The notes beneath the pieces are model-generated. The model had not been told where the DNA came from and searched no databases. It saw only the letters and a list, made by a program, of their open reading frames with translations. From assembly GCA_964458935.1 (NCBI GenBank), contig CAYWKS010000014.1:8188-72187 (forward strand): a DNA stretch of 64,000 nucleotides. The letters run 5' to 3'. A program made the translations under genes and the position numbers. Each line of letters begins with the position of its first letter. Position 1 is the stretch's first letter. Source of the DNA: CAYWKS01 sp964458935 (GTDB taxonomy: Bacteria; Planctomycetota; Phycisphaerae; Phycisphaerales; Zrk34). This document shows, in pieces, positions 32,089 to 41,358 of this stretch.

Positions 32089-33537
32089 ATGGGCATCGAC
32101 AAGCACATCATCGAGCCGCTGCGGCGATGGCTGATGCAGCCGCACGCCGAGTTGTCGCGCACCCAGCGGACGCTGCGGTGGTGGGTGGACCTGGGCCGCC
32201 ACTGCGCCCACGAGCTGCGCCACGATCGCGCGGGGCAGATGGCCGCGGCGCTGACGTATCACACGCTGTTCAGCCTGCTGCCGACCGTGGTGCTCATGCT
32301 GGTGGTGATGGGTTCGTTCGTCGGCCCCGAGCAGCGCGACCAGTTCAAGGAGACCGTGGTCGAGTGGCTGCTCAAGCCGATCCAGCACGACCGGGCGGTC
32401 CTCACGGAGATCGACGCCCTGGCGGACCCCAACGCGTCGCCGGCCGAGGCGCGGCCGGAGACGGCCAACCCCGATGCCCTCGCCGCCGCCGAACGGCAGC
32501 GCGAGTTCGAGCGCGCCCGGCAGACGATCCGCGACGTGGTCAACGGCCTGCTCGAACAGCTCGAAGGCATCAACCTCAAGGGCATCGGCGCCGTCGGCGT
32601 GCTCATCTTCATCTGGGGCGCGACCGGGCTGCTGGCCACGATCGAGAAGAGCTTCAACATCGTCTACGGCGTGGCCAAGGCGCGGCCCTGGTACCTCCGC
32701 CTGCCGCTGTACTACACGGTGATCACGGTCGGCCCGGTCCTCGTGGTCGGCGGGCAGATCCTCCAGGCCCGGTTCATCGAGACGATCCGCGCCGGCGAGT
32801 TGACCAACTGGCTCAGCGCCCCGATGGTCGTGCTGACGCCGCTGATCACGATCTGGATCGTGCTGAGCCTGATGTACCTGCTCCTGCCGAACACGCGCGT
32901 ATCGATCCGCGGGTCACTGGCCGGCGGGTTCGTCGGCGCCGCCGGATGGATGATCGCCATCGAGGGGCTGAAGATCTTCATCCGCAACACCGCCATGAGC
33001 GGTGTGTACGGGGCGCTGTTCCTGCTGCCGCTGTTCCTGCTGTGGGTCTGGATCACGTGGCTGATCGTGCTGTTCGGCCTGGAGCTGTGCTACGCGATTC
33101 ATGCCATGAAGGGGCGCCGCTTCAAGCACCTGCAATACAAGCAGGCCGGCGAGCTCATGATCGACGCGACGTGGCTGCTGCCGCTGATCGCGCAGATCGG
33201 ACGCCGCTTCGAGCAGGGCAAGCCCGCGACCGAGGAGGAGCTGGCGCGGATGATGGACCTGCCCGCCCGGGCGATCCAGCGCATGGCCGGCGCCCTCGAA
33301 CGCGCCGGGCTCGTCCACAAGGTCGACCACGACGACAACAAGGCGGTGGGCTATTCGCTCGCCCGCCCCGCCGCCCAGATCACCGCCGCCGACGTGCTCG
33401 ACGTCGGCGAGAATCTGCTTCCCGAGAGCGCCGGCGTCGGTGCCGAGAGCGCCTGGCAGCTTGTTGACCGCGTCAAGCAACAATGGCACGATGATGCCAG
33501 GAACACCACGCTCGACCAACTGCTGCACACCGCATGA
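32089..33537 (+). CDS. YihY/BrkB family membrane protein
   Basis: 482 aa. Six or so transmembrane helices with the family pattern QMAAALTYHTLFSLLPTVVLMLVVMG, FIWGATGLLATIEKSFNIVYGVAKARPW, YLLLPNTRVSIRGSLAGGFVGAAGWMI, and FLLPLFLLWVWITWLIVLFGLELCYAI. A soluble insert (about residues 85-145, Glu/Arg-rich) sits between helices, and the C-terminal 120 residues are a winged-helix-like extension (EEELARMMDLPARAIQRMAGALERAGLV). Function is not established for the family. A 39-aa ORF overlaps its stop. Confidence 0.87.
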   Translation: MGIDKHIIEPLRRWLMQPHAELSRTQRTLRWWVDLGRHCAHELRHDRAGQMAAALTYHTLFSLLPTVVLMLVVMGSFVGPEQRDQFKETVVEWLLKPIQHDRAVLTEIDALADPNASPAEARPETANPDALAAAERQREFERARQTIRDVVNGLLEQLEGINLKGIGAVGVLIFIWGATGLLATIEKSFNIVYGVAKARPWYLRLPLYYTVITVGPVLVVGGQILQARFIETIRAGELTNWLSAPMVVLTPLITIWIVLSLMYLLLPNTRVSIRGSLAGGFVGAAGWMIAIEGLKIFIRNTAMSGVYGALFLLPLFLLWVWITWLIVLFGLELCYAIHAMKGRRFKHLQYKQAGELMIDATWLLPLIAQIGRRFEQGKPATEEELARMMDLPARAIQRMAGALERAGLVHKVDHDDNKAVGYSLARPAAQITAADVLDVGENLLPESAGVGAESAWQLVDRVKQQWHDDARNTTLDQLLHTA

Positions 33538-33653
33538 GCACCGCATTGACCCCCTTCGCCCTGATCGTCGTCGCCCTCGGCGGGCTGGTGGTCGTCGGCG
33601 GGCTGTTCGCCCTGATCTGGTGGGTCCTCGGCCTCGGCAAGAAGGACGAGTAG
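33534..33653 (+). CDS. Small single-pass membrane protein
   Basis: 39 aa: a short N-terminus, one long hydrophobic helix (ALIVVALGGLVVVGGLFALIWWVLGL) and a charged end, GKKDE. Its ATG overlaps the BrkB-family stop (ATGA), so it is very likely translated with it. No family is known to me; it may be a small partner of the larger membrane protein. Confidence 0.6.
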   Translation: MSTALTPFALIVVALGGLVVVGGLFALIWWVLGLGKKDE

Positions 33654-33732
33654 ATGCGCCGGCTCGATGATGATCCGATCAGATAGCCGGGGCGTTGCAC
33701 GCCCCCGGTCCACGTCTGGCACACCGCGGGGT

Positions 33733-34764
33733 TCACGCAGCGACCGGCTCGGCGCGGTAGAAAGCGTTCAGCACACCGCGCCAATCTTCCAGGCACTTCA
33801 CGCGAATGAACGCGTCCTTGACCGCGTCCGGCTGGGGGTGGTGGCGGCTGAACTTGATGCCGAACTTGCGCATCATGCGGCCGGCCTGCTGCTCGCCGTG
33901 CAGCCTGACGGACAGCGCGAAGTGCTCGGCCAGCACCGCGCGCTGCTCGGCGAGGGTCGGCACGCGGATCGGTTCGCCGCGTTGCAGCGCCGCCGCCTGC
34001 TCGAAGATCCACGGGTCGCCGATGCACCCGCGCGCCACGCTGACCGCGGCGACCCCGGTCGCGCGGATCATGTCGAAGATCGCGTGGGGGCTGAAGATGT
34101 CGCCCGACCCGAACAGGAGCGTTGCCCCGCCGCCGTAGCGCCCGACGATGTCGTGCAGCGCCGGCCACTTCGACGGGCCATCGTATTTCTGGCTGACCGT
34201 CCGCCCGTGTATCGTCGCGGCGGCGTAGCCCTCATCGATCACCGCTTCGAGGATGCGTTCGAAACGCCGCGCCGCTTCGGGCGTGTCATCATAAGCGCGG
34301 CGGAGTTTGACGCTGAGCGGCCGCGCCTCGCCGATCGCGTCCCGCACCGCCTTGACGATCGCGGTCGCCTCGTCGGGCACGCTGAGCAGGTGACCCCCGC
34401 GGCAGCGCTTCTTGATCTTCTTCACCGGGCAGGCGAGGTTGATGTCGATCACGTCGTACCCCAGCCCGGCCAGAACCTTCGCCCCCTCGGCGATCGTCTC
34501 GGGGTGCGAGCCCATGAGTTGGCCGGCGATCGGGTGGTCCTCGGGGTCGAGCTCGGCGGCCCGCAGGCCCTTGCCCCCGTTGACCAGGAACATGTCGAGC
34601 ATCGCCTCGGTGATGCAGTAAGGCGCGCCGTGGCGGCGGGCGACCAGGCGCATCGCCGCGTCGGAATAGCCGGCCAGACCCGCCTGGAAGAACGGCCGAT
34701 CCGCCACCCAACCCAACGCCTCCGGCAGCGCCGGGGCGACCGGTCTGTTGCTCGCCATCGCCAT
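33733..34764 (-). CDS. dus: tRNA-dihydrouridine synthase
   Basis: 343 aa. FMN-dependent reduction of uridines in tRNA D-loops. Motifs: FFQAGLAGYSDAAMRLVARRHGA, QLMGSHPETI, DVIDINLACPVKKIKKRCRGG with the catalytic Cys, SVKLRRAY, AATIHGRTVSQKYDGPSKW, and VSVARGCIGDPWIFEQ. The ATG at 34764 is supported by TATCAT 7 nt upstream; the frame continues further but runs antisense to the neighbouring lipoprotein. Which of DusA/B/C it corresponds to is unclear; overall it is DusB-like. Confidence 0.9.
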   Translation of the reverse strand: MAMASNRPVAPALPEALGWVADRPFFQAGLAGYSDAAMRLVARRHGAPYCITEAMLDMFLVNGGKGLRAAELDPEDHPIAGQLMGSHPETIAEGAKVLAGLGYDVIDINLACPVKKIKKRCRGGHLLSVPDEATAIVKAVRDAIGEARPLSVKLRRAYDDTPEAARRFERILEAVIDEGYAAATIHGRTVSQKYDGPSKWPALHDIVGRYGGGATLLFGSGDIFSPHAIFDMIRATGVAAVSVARGCIGDPWIFEQAAALQRGEPIRVPTLAEQRAVLAEHFALSVRLHGEQQAGRMMRKFGIKFSRHHPQPDAVKDAFIRVKCLEDWRGVLNAFYRAEPVAA

Positions 34765-34771
34765 GATGTGC

Positions 34772-34777
34772 ATGATA
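34772..34777 (-). promoter_or_regulatory. -10 element of dus, predicted leaderless
   Basis: TATCAT on the minus strand, 7 nt before the dus ATG; it lies between the divergent dus and lipoprotein starts. Confidence 0.5.
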
Positions 34778-34783
34778 TGGCTC

Positions 34784-35302
34784 ATGCGCAGCATCCACCA
34801 CATCGCATCGGGTCCATCGCGCCGTCCCCCTCGCCGAACGGCCCACGTGGCATGGCTGTTGATCGTCGCGGCCCTGGCCGTCGGCGGGTGCGAGGGCGTC
34901 CGGCACGTGCTGGTCAGCGCCAACCCCGCCGGCCAGAACCCCGACCAGACGCCCACCGCCCGGGCCTACCCCGAGGACCTGCCCATCGGCCCGGCGCTGG
35001 ATATCGAGGTCGTCCGCGCTGACCGCAAGCACATCGTCCTGGACAACCGGACCGCCCGGCCTTACCACGGCGCCATGCTGTGGGTCAACGAGCAATGGGG
35101 CGGTCAGATCGAGCAGGTCCCCATCGGCAAGGGCAAGCCCATCGCGCTGGTCAACCTGATCAACCACCACGCCGAACCGTTCCCCGTCGGCAGCTTCCTC
35201 GAGCCCGACCAGGCCCGCAACGTGGTGCTCGCGGACCTGGTGGCCGACGGCGAGGTCCACAAGCTGCTCGTGCGTCTGCCCGAGGACTGGCAGCGCCGCT
35301 AG
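34784..35302 (+). CDS. Hypothetical lipoprotein
   Basis: 172 aa from the ATG at 34784. A basic stretch (RRPPRRTAH) is followed by a signal sequence WLLIVAALAVGGC, a good lipobox. The mature part (LDIEVVRADRKHIVLDNRTARPYHGAMLWVNEQWG) looks like a small beta-sandwich that describes interaction or carbohydrate-free binding, but no family is recognised. Its 5' end is only 19 bp from the dus start, so each promoter must overlap the other gene or the small gap. recG follows 27 bp downstream. Confidence 0.68.
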   Translation: MRSIHHIASGPSRRPPRRTAHVAWLLIVAALAVGGCEGVRHVLVSANPAGQNPDQTPTARAYPEDLPIGPALDIEVVRADRKHIVLDNRTARPYHGAMLWVNEQWGGQIEQVPIGKGKPIALVNLINHHAEPFPVGSFLEPDQARNVVLADLVADGEVHKLLVRLPEDWQRR

Positions 35303-35314
35303 CCGCCCCGCCGC

Positions 35315-35320
35315 TATCAT
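35315..35320 (+). promoter_or_regulatory. -10 element of recG, predicted leaderless
   Basis: TATCAT, 9 nt before the recG ATG at 35330, no Shine-Dalgarno. Confidence 0.5.
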
Positions 35321-35329
35321 CCACACGTC

Positions 35330-37465
35330 ATGTCGCGCCAGTCGCAGCCGTCGATCGAGTTGGGCTCGCCGGTGACCGAACTCGCCGGCGTCACGGAGCA
35401 CCGCGCCCAACTGCTGGGTCGGCTGGGCGTGGCGACCGTCGCCGACCTCCTCAAGCACCTGCCGCACCGCTGGGAGTACCACGCCGGCCAGACGCCCATC
35501 GCCCAGCTGCCGATCGGTTCGGTGGCGACCGCCGTGGGCCAGGTCGCCGAGTGCCGCTGGGTCCCCCCGCAGCGTCGCTTCGGCAACAGCGCCAAGGGCC
35601 GCTTCCACGCCGTCGTCGAGGACGACACCGGCCGGCTCGACGTGGTGTGGTTCAACGCCCGCTACCTCCGCGACAAGGTCATCGCCGGGATGGACCTGGC
35701 GCTCACCGGCAAGGTCGTCACCTACCAGAACAACCGCCAGATGGTGAACCCCAAGTGGTGGGCGCTTCGGCCCGGCGGGGACGAACCCGGCGGCGGGGCC
35801 GGGCCCGGCGACGCGGCGCGGCTGCGGCCGATCTACCCCGCGACCGAGGGGCTAAGCTCCGAGCAGATCGAGCGGCTCATCGCGGACGTGCTGCCGATCG
35901 CCCTGCCGCTGATCGCGGATCACCTGGACCCGGCGTTCCGCGAGCCGCGCCAACTGCCGGCGCTCGCCCAGGCGTACCGCATGATGCACGCCCCGGATCA
36001 CGAGGACGAGCCCAGGGCCGCTCGCCGCCGGCTGGCGTACGACGAGCTGCTGCTGTTGCAGGCCGGCCTCGCCGCCAAGCGGCACTACACGCGGACGCGG
36101 CTGCACGCTCCGCCGCTGCACCACACCGCGGCGATCGACCAGCACATTCGCCAGCGATTCCCCTTTGCGCTCACCGACGCCCAGGACCACGTCGTGCAGC
36201 AGATCGCCGCCGACCTGCAAAGCACCGCCCCGGCCAACCGCCTCATCCAGGGCGACGTCGGCAGCGGCAAGACCGTCGTCGCGCTGTACGCCATGCTGCT
36301 CGCCGTCGCCGACCGCAAGCAGGCGGCGCTGATGGCGCCGACCGAGCTGCTCGCCGAGCAACACTGCCAGTCGATCGCCGCCATGCTCGACGGGTCCAGC
36401 GTGCGCCTGGGCCTGCTCACCGGCTCGCTCGACCCCCGCCAGCGACAGACCACGCGTGCCGCCATCGAGCGCGGCGAGATCGACATCGCCATCGGCACCC
36501 ATGCCCTGCTCACCGAATCGGTGAGCTTCAACGACCTCGCCGTCGTCGTGATCGACGAGCAGCACCGGTTCGGCGTAGTGCAGCGCGCGGCGATCCGCTC
36601 CAAGGCGGCCGACGCCGCCTCCGTGCCGCACGCCCTGGTCATGACCGCCACGCCGATCCCACGCACGCTCAGCCTCACGCTGTTCGGCGACATGGACGTC
36701 TCGACGATCGACGCCCTGCCGCCCGGCCGCCAGCCGATCGACACCCGCGTGGTCGGCCCGGACAAGACCGACGACGTGTATCGCTACGTCGCGAACCGCG
36801 TCGCCGGCGGCGAGCAGCTCTACGTCGTGGTCCCGGCCATCGACGAGGGCGAGGCCAACCTCAAGGCCGTGCGCACGCACGCCTCACACCTGGAGCGGAC
36901 CTGGTTCGCCGGCCGGCGGGTCGCTGCGGTGCACGGCCAGCTCGACCGGGCCACCCGCGAAGCGATCATGTACCGCTTCCGCCGCGGCGTCATCGACGTG
37001 CTCGTCGCCACGACCGTCATCGAGGTCGGCGTCGACGTGCCCAACGCCTCGCTGATGATCGTCGAGCACGCCGAGCGGTTCGGCCTGGCGCAGCTCCACC
37101 AGCTCCGCGGGCGCATCGGCCGCGGCAACACCCGCTCGCTCTGCGTGTTCATCGCCGACCCGACCACCGACGACGCGGCACACCGCATGCACGCGATCGC
37201 CGACACGCGCAACGGGTTCGACATCGCCGAGGCCGACCTGGCCATACGCGGCATGGGTGAATTGCTCGGCACACGTCAGTCCGGCCTGCCGCCGCTGCAG
37301 GTCGCCCGGATCCCCGACGACATGGAACTGCTGCAACTGGCCCGGCGCGACGCACGCCAGATCATCGAAGCCGACCCGACCCTGGCCAACACCAACCATC
37401 ACCTGTTCCGCGGTCGGCTGCTCAAGCAGTACGGCCAGGCGCTGGGCCTGGGCGACGTGATGTAG
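35330..37465 (+). CDS. recG: ATP-dependent DNA helicase RecG
   Basis: 711 aa. Reverses stalled replication forks and branch-migrates Holliday junctions. An N-terminal wedge/OB domain (LLKHLPHRWEYH...GQVAECRWV...AVVEDDTGRLDVVWFNARYLRD) is followed by the helicase motor: Walker A GDVGSGKTVVA, MAPTELLAEQH, GTHALL, DEQHRFGVVQR (DEQH box), MTATPIPRTLSLTLFGD, VIEVGVDVPNASLMIVEHAERFGLAQLHQLRGRIGRG. A C-terminal GMGELLGTRQSGLPPL completes the family signature. Length is normal. Confidence 0.96.
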   Translation: MSRQSQPSIELGSPVTELAGVTEHRAQLLGRLGVATVADLLKHLPHRWEYHAGQTPIAQLPIGSVATAVGQVAECRWVPPQRRFGNSAKGRFHAVVEDDTGRLDVVWFNARYLRDKVIAGMDLALTGKVVTYQNNRQMVNPKWWALRPGGDEPGGGAGPGDAARLRPIYPATEGLSSEQIERLIADVLPIALPLIADHLDPAFREPRQLPALAQAYRMMHAPDHEDEPRAARRRLAYDELLLLQAGLAAKRHYTRTRLHAPPLHHTAAIDQHIRQRFPFALTDAQDHVVQQIAADLQSTAPANRLIQGDVGSGKTVVALYAMLLAVADRKQAALMAPTELLAEQHCQSIAAMLDGSSVRLGLLTGSLDPRQRQTTRAAIERGEIDIAIGTHALLTESVSFNDLAVVVIDEQHRFGVVQRAAIRSKAADAASVPHALVMTATPIPRTLSLTLFGDMDVSTIDALPPGRQPIDTRVVGPDKTDDVYRYVANRVAGGEQLYVVVPAIDEGEANLKAVRTHASHLERTWFAGRRVAAVHGQLDRATREAIMYRFRRGVIDVLVATTVIEVGVDVPNASLMIVEHAERFGLAQLHQLRGRIGRGNTRSLCVFIADPTTDDAAHRMHAIADTRNGFDIAEADLAIRGMGELLGTRQSGLPPLQVARIPDDMELLQLARRDARQIIEADPTLANTNHHLFRGRLLKQYGQALGLGDVM

Positions 37466-37639
37466 GCCGCCGCACGTTTCGCCACCCGCGCCCGCTTACC
37501 CATCTTCATCCGCTTCACCAGTTCCCGCACGCTGCACACGCCTCGCGCCCCGCGGATCATTTCGCGGCGGGCGCTTCCCTCGACCGCGGTTGAATCGGAT
37601 GTTGTGCAGTAGACCGCCGCATCAACCGGAGCGCCAGCC

Positions 37640-37885
37640 ATGATGGACACAACCCTTGCACCACGTCGCCGGGAACCCGAGGGGCCGAGCCTGCGCTGGA
37701 TGGCGGCGATGCCGGCCTTCGCGGACTGGCGGCAGACCCACCTGCCCGTGAACACCCGCCGGCGGTGTCGCTCGGCCGACCGCCCGCCGACCCGGCTCGC
37801 CGGCGCCGGCCGCCCCACCGGCATCCCGCACGACCCCGCCACAACCCCCGACGAGCCGATTGGAACCGATGCACTGATCATATAA
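37640..37885 (+). CDS. Possible small hypothetical protein
   Basis: 81 aa, Pro/Arg-rich, no hydrophobic helix, no family. In favour: a GGAG about 9 nt upstream of the ATG and codons that mostly end in G or C through the middle of the frame, as in real genes of this window. Against: no homology that I recognise, and an overlapping minus-strand open frame (37399-37641). It fills most of the 431-bp gap between recG and polX. Confidence 0.35.
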   Translation: MMDTTLAPRRREPEGPSLRWMAAMPAFADWRQTHLPVNTRRRCRSADRPPTRLAGAGRPTGIPHDPATTPDEPIGTDALII

Positions 37886-37886
37886 G
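37881..37886 (+). promoter_or_regulatory. -10 element of polX, predicted leaderless
   Basis: TATAAG, 10 nt before the polX ATG at 37897, inside an AT-rich patch. Confidence 0.5.
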
Positions 37887-37896
37887 CTGACCGTGC

Positions 37897-39645
37897 ATGT
37901 CGACGAACCGCGAACTGGCTGACCTTTTCGATCGCATGGCGCAGGTCATCGAGGTCCGGGGCGGCAACCGCTTCCGGGCCAACGCCCTGCAGCGCGGCGC
38001 CCGGGCGCTCCGCGACCTGGCCGATGACATCGCCGACTACGATCGCACGGTCGCGGCGATGACCGGGATCGATGGCGTGGGCGAGGGACTGGCCGAACGC
38101 ATTGTCGAGTACCTCGAGACCGGCCGCCTCGACGAGTACGAGCAGATGATGGCCGACGTGCCCGCGGGGGTGATCGACCTGCTCGACATCCCGGGCCTCG
38201 GGCCCAAGAGCGTGGCGACCCTGTGGCGGCAGGGCGGCATCGAGACGCTCGACCAGCTCAAGCGGGCGCTGGACTCGGGCGCGGTCGAGCGGTTGCCCCG
38301 CATGGGCAAGAAGACCGTTGACAACCTCCGCAAGAACCTGGACTTCGCGGAGGCGGCCGGCCGCCGCGTGCGGCTGGGCGAGGCGTTGCCCGTGGCGACC
38401 TACTTCGTCGAGGCGCTGGCCAGGGTCAAGGCGGTGCGGCAGTGCGACTACGCCGGGTCGCTGCGACGCGGAAAGCAGACCATCGGCGACGTCGACATCC
38501 TCGTCGCCTGCGACGAGGCCGACGCCGCCGGCGTCGCCGAGCACTTCCGCGGGCTCGAGGCGGTCGTTGACGTGATCGGCTCGGGCCCGACCAAGACGTC
38601 GGTCCGCCTGGCGTCGGGGCTGCAGGTCGACCTGCGGCTGGTGCGGCCCGACCGCTACGGCGCGGCGCTGGCCTACTTCACCGGGTCCAAGGAGCACAAC
38701 GTCGCCCTCCGCGAACGCAGCCTCAAGCGGGACATGAGCCTGAACGAGTACGGCCTGTGGCGCGCCGGCGAGGACGACCGCAAGGACGCTCAACCCATCG
38801 CCGCCAAGACCGAGGCCGACATCTACAAGGCGCTGGGGCTGGCGTACATCCCGCCGGCGTTGCGCGAGAGGCGCGGCGAGATCGAGGCGGCCGAACGCGA
38901 CGAACTGCCCGCGCTGATCACCGTCGATGACATTCAGTGCGAGCTGCACGCCCACACGACCGCCAGCGACGGGCGGCTGAGCATCGAGGAGCTCGCCGCG
39001 GTGGCCAAGGACCGCGGCTTCCACACCGTCGCCGTCACCGACCACTCGGCCAGCCAGGTCCAGGCCAACGGCCTGTCGGCCGAGCGGCTGGCGCGTCACA
39101 TCCAGGCCGTCCGCGATGCCCACGACCGCATCAAGGGCGTCACGCTGCTCGCCGGCTCGGAGGTCGACATCCTCGCCGACGGGCGGCTGGACTATCCCAA
39201 CAGCCTGTTGCGGGAGCTGGACATCGTGGTGGCCAGCCCGCACACGGCGCTGTCACAGGACCCCAGGAAGGCGACCGCCCGGCTGCTCAAGGCGGTCGAA
39301 CATCCGCTGGTGCACATCATCGGGCACGCGACGGGCCGGCTGATCAACCGCCGCGAAGGTCTGAGCCCGGACATGAAGAAGCTGTTCGAGGCCGCCGCCG
39401 AGTCGGGAACGGCGTTCGAGATCAACGCCAACCCGTGGCGGCTGGACCTGCGGGACGCCCACGCGAAGGCGGCGATCGAGGCCGGCGTCATGCTCGCGAT
39501 CAACACCGACGCCCATCGCACCGGCGACTTCGACCACTTGCGGTACGGCGTGATGACCGCCCGCCGCGCCTGGGCGACGAAGCACCACGTGATCAACTGC
39601 TTCACGCGGCAGAAGCTGCACGCCTGGCTGAAGAACAAGCGTTGA
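37897..39645 (+). CDS. polX: Family X DNA polymerase with PHP exonuclease domain
   Basis: 582 aa. Base-excision gap filling. Order: helix-hairpin-helix 8-kDa-like domain (ELADLFDRMAQVIEVRGGNRFRANAL, GIDGVGEGLAERI, DIPGLGPKSVATLW), nucleotidyltransferase core with metal-binding CDYAGSLRRGKQTIGDVDILVAC and GLQVDLRLV, FTGSKEHNVALRERSLKRDMSLNEYGL, and a C-terminal PHP domain from about residue 347 (ELHAHTTASDGRLSIEELA, VTDHSASQ, GSEVDIL, VVASPH, INTDAH). The PHP metal ligands are intact, so 3'-5' exonuclease activity is expected. Confidence 0.95.
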   Translation: MSTNRELADLFDRMAQVIEVRGGNRFRANALQRGARALRDLADDIADYDRTVAAMTGIDGVGEGLAERIVEYLETGRLDEYEQMMADVPAGVIDLLDIPGLGPKSVATLWRQGGIETLDQLKRALDSGAVERLPRMGKKTVDNLRKNLDFAEAAGRRVRLGEALPVATYFVEALARVKAVRQCDYAGSLRRGKQTIGDVDILVACDEADAAGVAEHFRGLEAVVDVIGSGPTKTSVRLASGLQVDLRLVRPDRYGAALAYFTGSKEHNVALRERSLKRDMSLNEYGLWRAGEDDRKDAQPIAAKTEADIYKALGLAYIPPALRERRGEIEAAERDELPALITVDDIQCELHAHTTASDGRLSIEELAAVAKDRGFHTVAVTDHSASQVQANGLSAERLARHIQAVRDAHDRIKGVTLLAGSEVDILADGRLDYPNSLLRELDIVVASPHTALSQDPRKATARLLKAVEHPLVHIIGHATGRLINRREGLSPDMKKLFEAAAESGTAFEINANPWRLDLRDAHAKAAIEAGVMLAINTDAHRTGDFDHLRYGVMTARRAWATKHHVINCFTRQKLHAWLKNKR

Positions 39646-40182
39646 GCGGGTCGCGGTCGTGTCCGCCCGGTCGGCGCGACCGGCCGCGGTTGTGGCGCGT
39701 CATGGCCGAAACGACCGCGGCGTGCGCCGCGTCGGGTCGTTGGTCCGCCCCCCGACCGCGGGGGAAGCATCGACAACGTGGCAAGCCCTGTGCCCGTAGG
39801 TGTTTGCGCGTGCCCGCGGGGCGCGACCGGCGGCGATTGCAGCGTGTGCGGGCCGCGCGTGATATGACCGGGCGGACACGCCGGGTCGCACGGGGATCGG
39901 CGACGCGGGATGCGGGGCCGGGCTTTTCATGGCGTGCCTCTGTAATGGGGCGGCGGCGCCGTGCGGGGCGCGCCAGGCCGCCGCGTCGCGCGCGGCGTGA
40001 AGCTGTAAGTGACCGCGAACCATCGCGATGAAAAAAAATGCGGCCATCTCGGGATGCGGCGCGTGGGGCAGCGCCGCGGCGCGCACCGCAACGCCGCGGC
40101 GGTCGCGCGCCGAGGCGGTTTCGTTCAGTGGCCTGCCGATCGTGCCGACGGTATCAGCATCGGTACGATGCGAGGAGCGGCC
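39646..40182. other. Gene-free 537-bp stretch with a long-range inverted repeat
   Basis: Between polX and cheB. It contains a perfect 15-bp inverted repeat (39658-39672 and 39866-39880), a CATGGCGTG..CCTCTGTAA block at 39928-39948, and an A8 run at 40030-40037. A minus-strand frame of 76 codons starts at 39930 behind AGAGG; its product (MKSPAPHPASPIPV...) is not recognised. No tRNA, rRNA or transposase was seen. Confidence 0.5.
39658..39880. repeat. 15-bp perfect inverted repeats enclosing 193 bp
   Basis: CGTGTCCGCCCGGTC at 39658-39672 is the exact reverse complement of 39866-39880. The enclosed 193 bp contains no ORF of note. It could be the ends of a small non-autonomous element or the stem of a structured transcript. 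Confidence 0.6.
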
Positions 40183-41274
40183 GTGCAGCCAGCGGTACGA
40201 GCATTGGTGGTCGACGATTCGGCGTTCATGCGATGCGCGATCGGTCGGATCCTCGAGGGCGTGGACGGGGTGGGCGTGGTCGGTTATGCGCACGACGGCC
40301 GCGAGGCGGTCGACAAGGCGCGGGCGTTGAAGCCGGACCTCGTGACGCTGGACATCGAGATGCCGGAGATGGACGGGTTGCAGGCCCTGCCGCGGATTCG
40401 GCACGCGTGCTCGGCGAAGGTGCTGATGGTCTCGAGCCTGACGCATGAGGGGACGTCGGCGACGCTGACGGCGCTGCGTTTGGGCGCGGTGGACTTCATC
40501 AGCAAGGACCAGTCTCAGATCACGCGCGACCTGGCGGGGATGGAGGCCGACCTGCGGGCGAAGGTCTCGGCGCTGTTCCCGTCGCGTGGTGCCGCGGTGG
40601 CCGCGGCGGCCGCGCCGCCGACCCGCAAGGCCGCCAAGGCCCTGGGGGACCTGGGCCGGATCGATGCGATTGTTATCGGCGCCAGCACGGGGGGCCCGCC
40701 GGTGCTGGAGGAGTTGATCGCGGCGTTGCCGGCCGCGTTCGGGGCGCCGGTGGTGGTGGCGCAGCACATGCCGGAGATGTTCACGCGCACGATGGCCGAG
40801 CGCCTGAACGAGATGGCGTCGGTGCGTGTGCTGCACGCCGAACAGATGCTGCCGATGCGTCCGGGCCACGTGTACATCGCCATGGGCGGGCGGCACGCGC
40901 GGGTGACGCGGCGTCGGAGCGCGGCGCTGTGGGTCGACTCGACGGACCAGCCGGCCGATGCGTTGTACAAGCCATCGGTGGACGAGTTGTTCCGGTCGGC
41001 GTCGGCGAGTTGCGGGGCACACTGCCTGGGCATCGTGCTCACGGGCATGGGCGAGGACGGGGTGCACGGGGCGCGGGAGCTTCACGCGGCGGGCGCACCG
41101 ATCATCGCGCAGGACGAGCAGAGCTGCGTGGTGTATGGCATGCCCAAGGCGGTGACGGAAGCGGGGCTGATCCGGGCGAGCATGACGCCGGGGGCGATCG
41201 CCGCGGCGATGCGCGCGGCGGCGCCGGATCGCGCGCCACACGATCCGGTGAAAAGCCTGCCCGGCCTCCGATAA
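40183..41274 (+). CDS. cheB: Chemotaxis protein-glutamate methylesterase/deamidase
   Basis: 363 aa. The GTG at 40183 is chosen because GAGGAG ends 5 nt before it; an ATG at 40168 is also in frame. Receiver domain residues 1-115 with phospho-acceptor Asp57 (LVTLDIEMPEMDG) and Lys108-like KDQ; a linker; then the esterase domain with catalytic Ser168 (IGASTGGPPVLEEL), His in VVAQHMPEMFT and Asp in LTGMGEDGVHG. It removes methyl groups from the receptor encoded at 45264. It stands 5' of the rest of the che genes. Confidence 0.94.
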   Translation: MQPAVRALVVDDSAFMRCAIGRILEGVDGVGVVGYAHDGREAVDKARALKPDLVTLDIEMPEMDGLQALPRIRHACSAKVLMVSSLTHEGTSATLTALRLGAVDFISKDQSQITRDLAGMEADLRAKVSALFPSRGAAVAAAAAPPTRKAAKALGDLGRIDAIVIGASTGGPPVLEELIAALPAAFGAPVVVAQHMPEMFTRTMAERLNEMASVRVLHAEQMLPMRPGHVYIAMGGRHARVTRRRSAALWVDSTDQPADALYKPSVDELFRSASASCGAHCLGIVLTGMGEDGVHGARELHAAGAPIIAQDEQSCVVYGMPKAVTEAGLIRASMTPGAIAAAMRAAAPDRAPHDPVKSLPGLR

Positions 41275-41358
41275 AGTCGACTAAATAGTTTCTCAATTCA
41301 ATTTTCAAGACGCTGTGCGCCGATAGCTACAACGGGTCGGGCATGGAGATCAGGAACC

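Noticed and set aside
40028..40330. ORF starting ATGAAAAAAAATGCG before cheB
   Set aside because: It has no Shine-Dalgarno, an Arg-rich random composition and runs out of frame through the cheB start; the A8 run alone made it look like a start.
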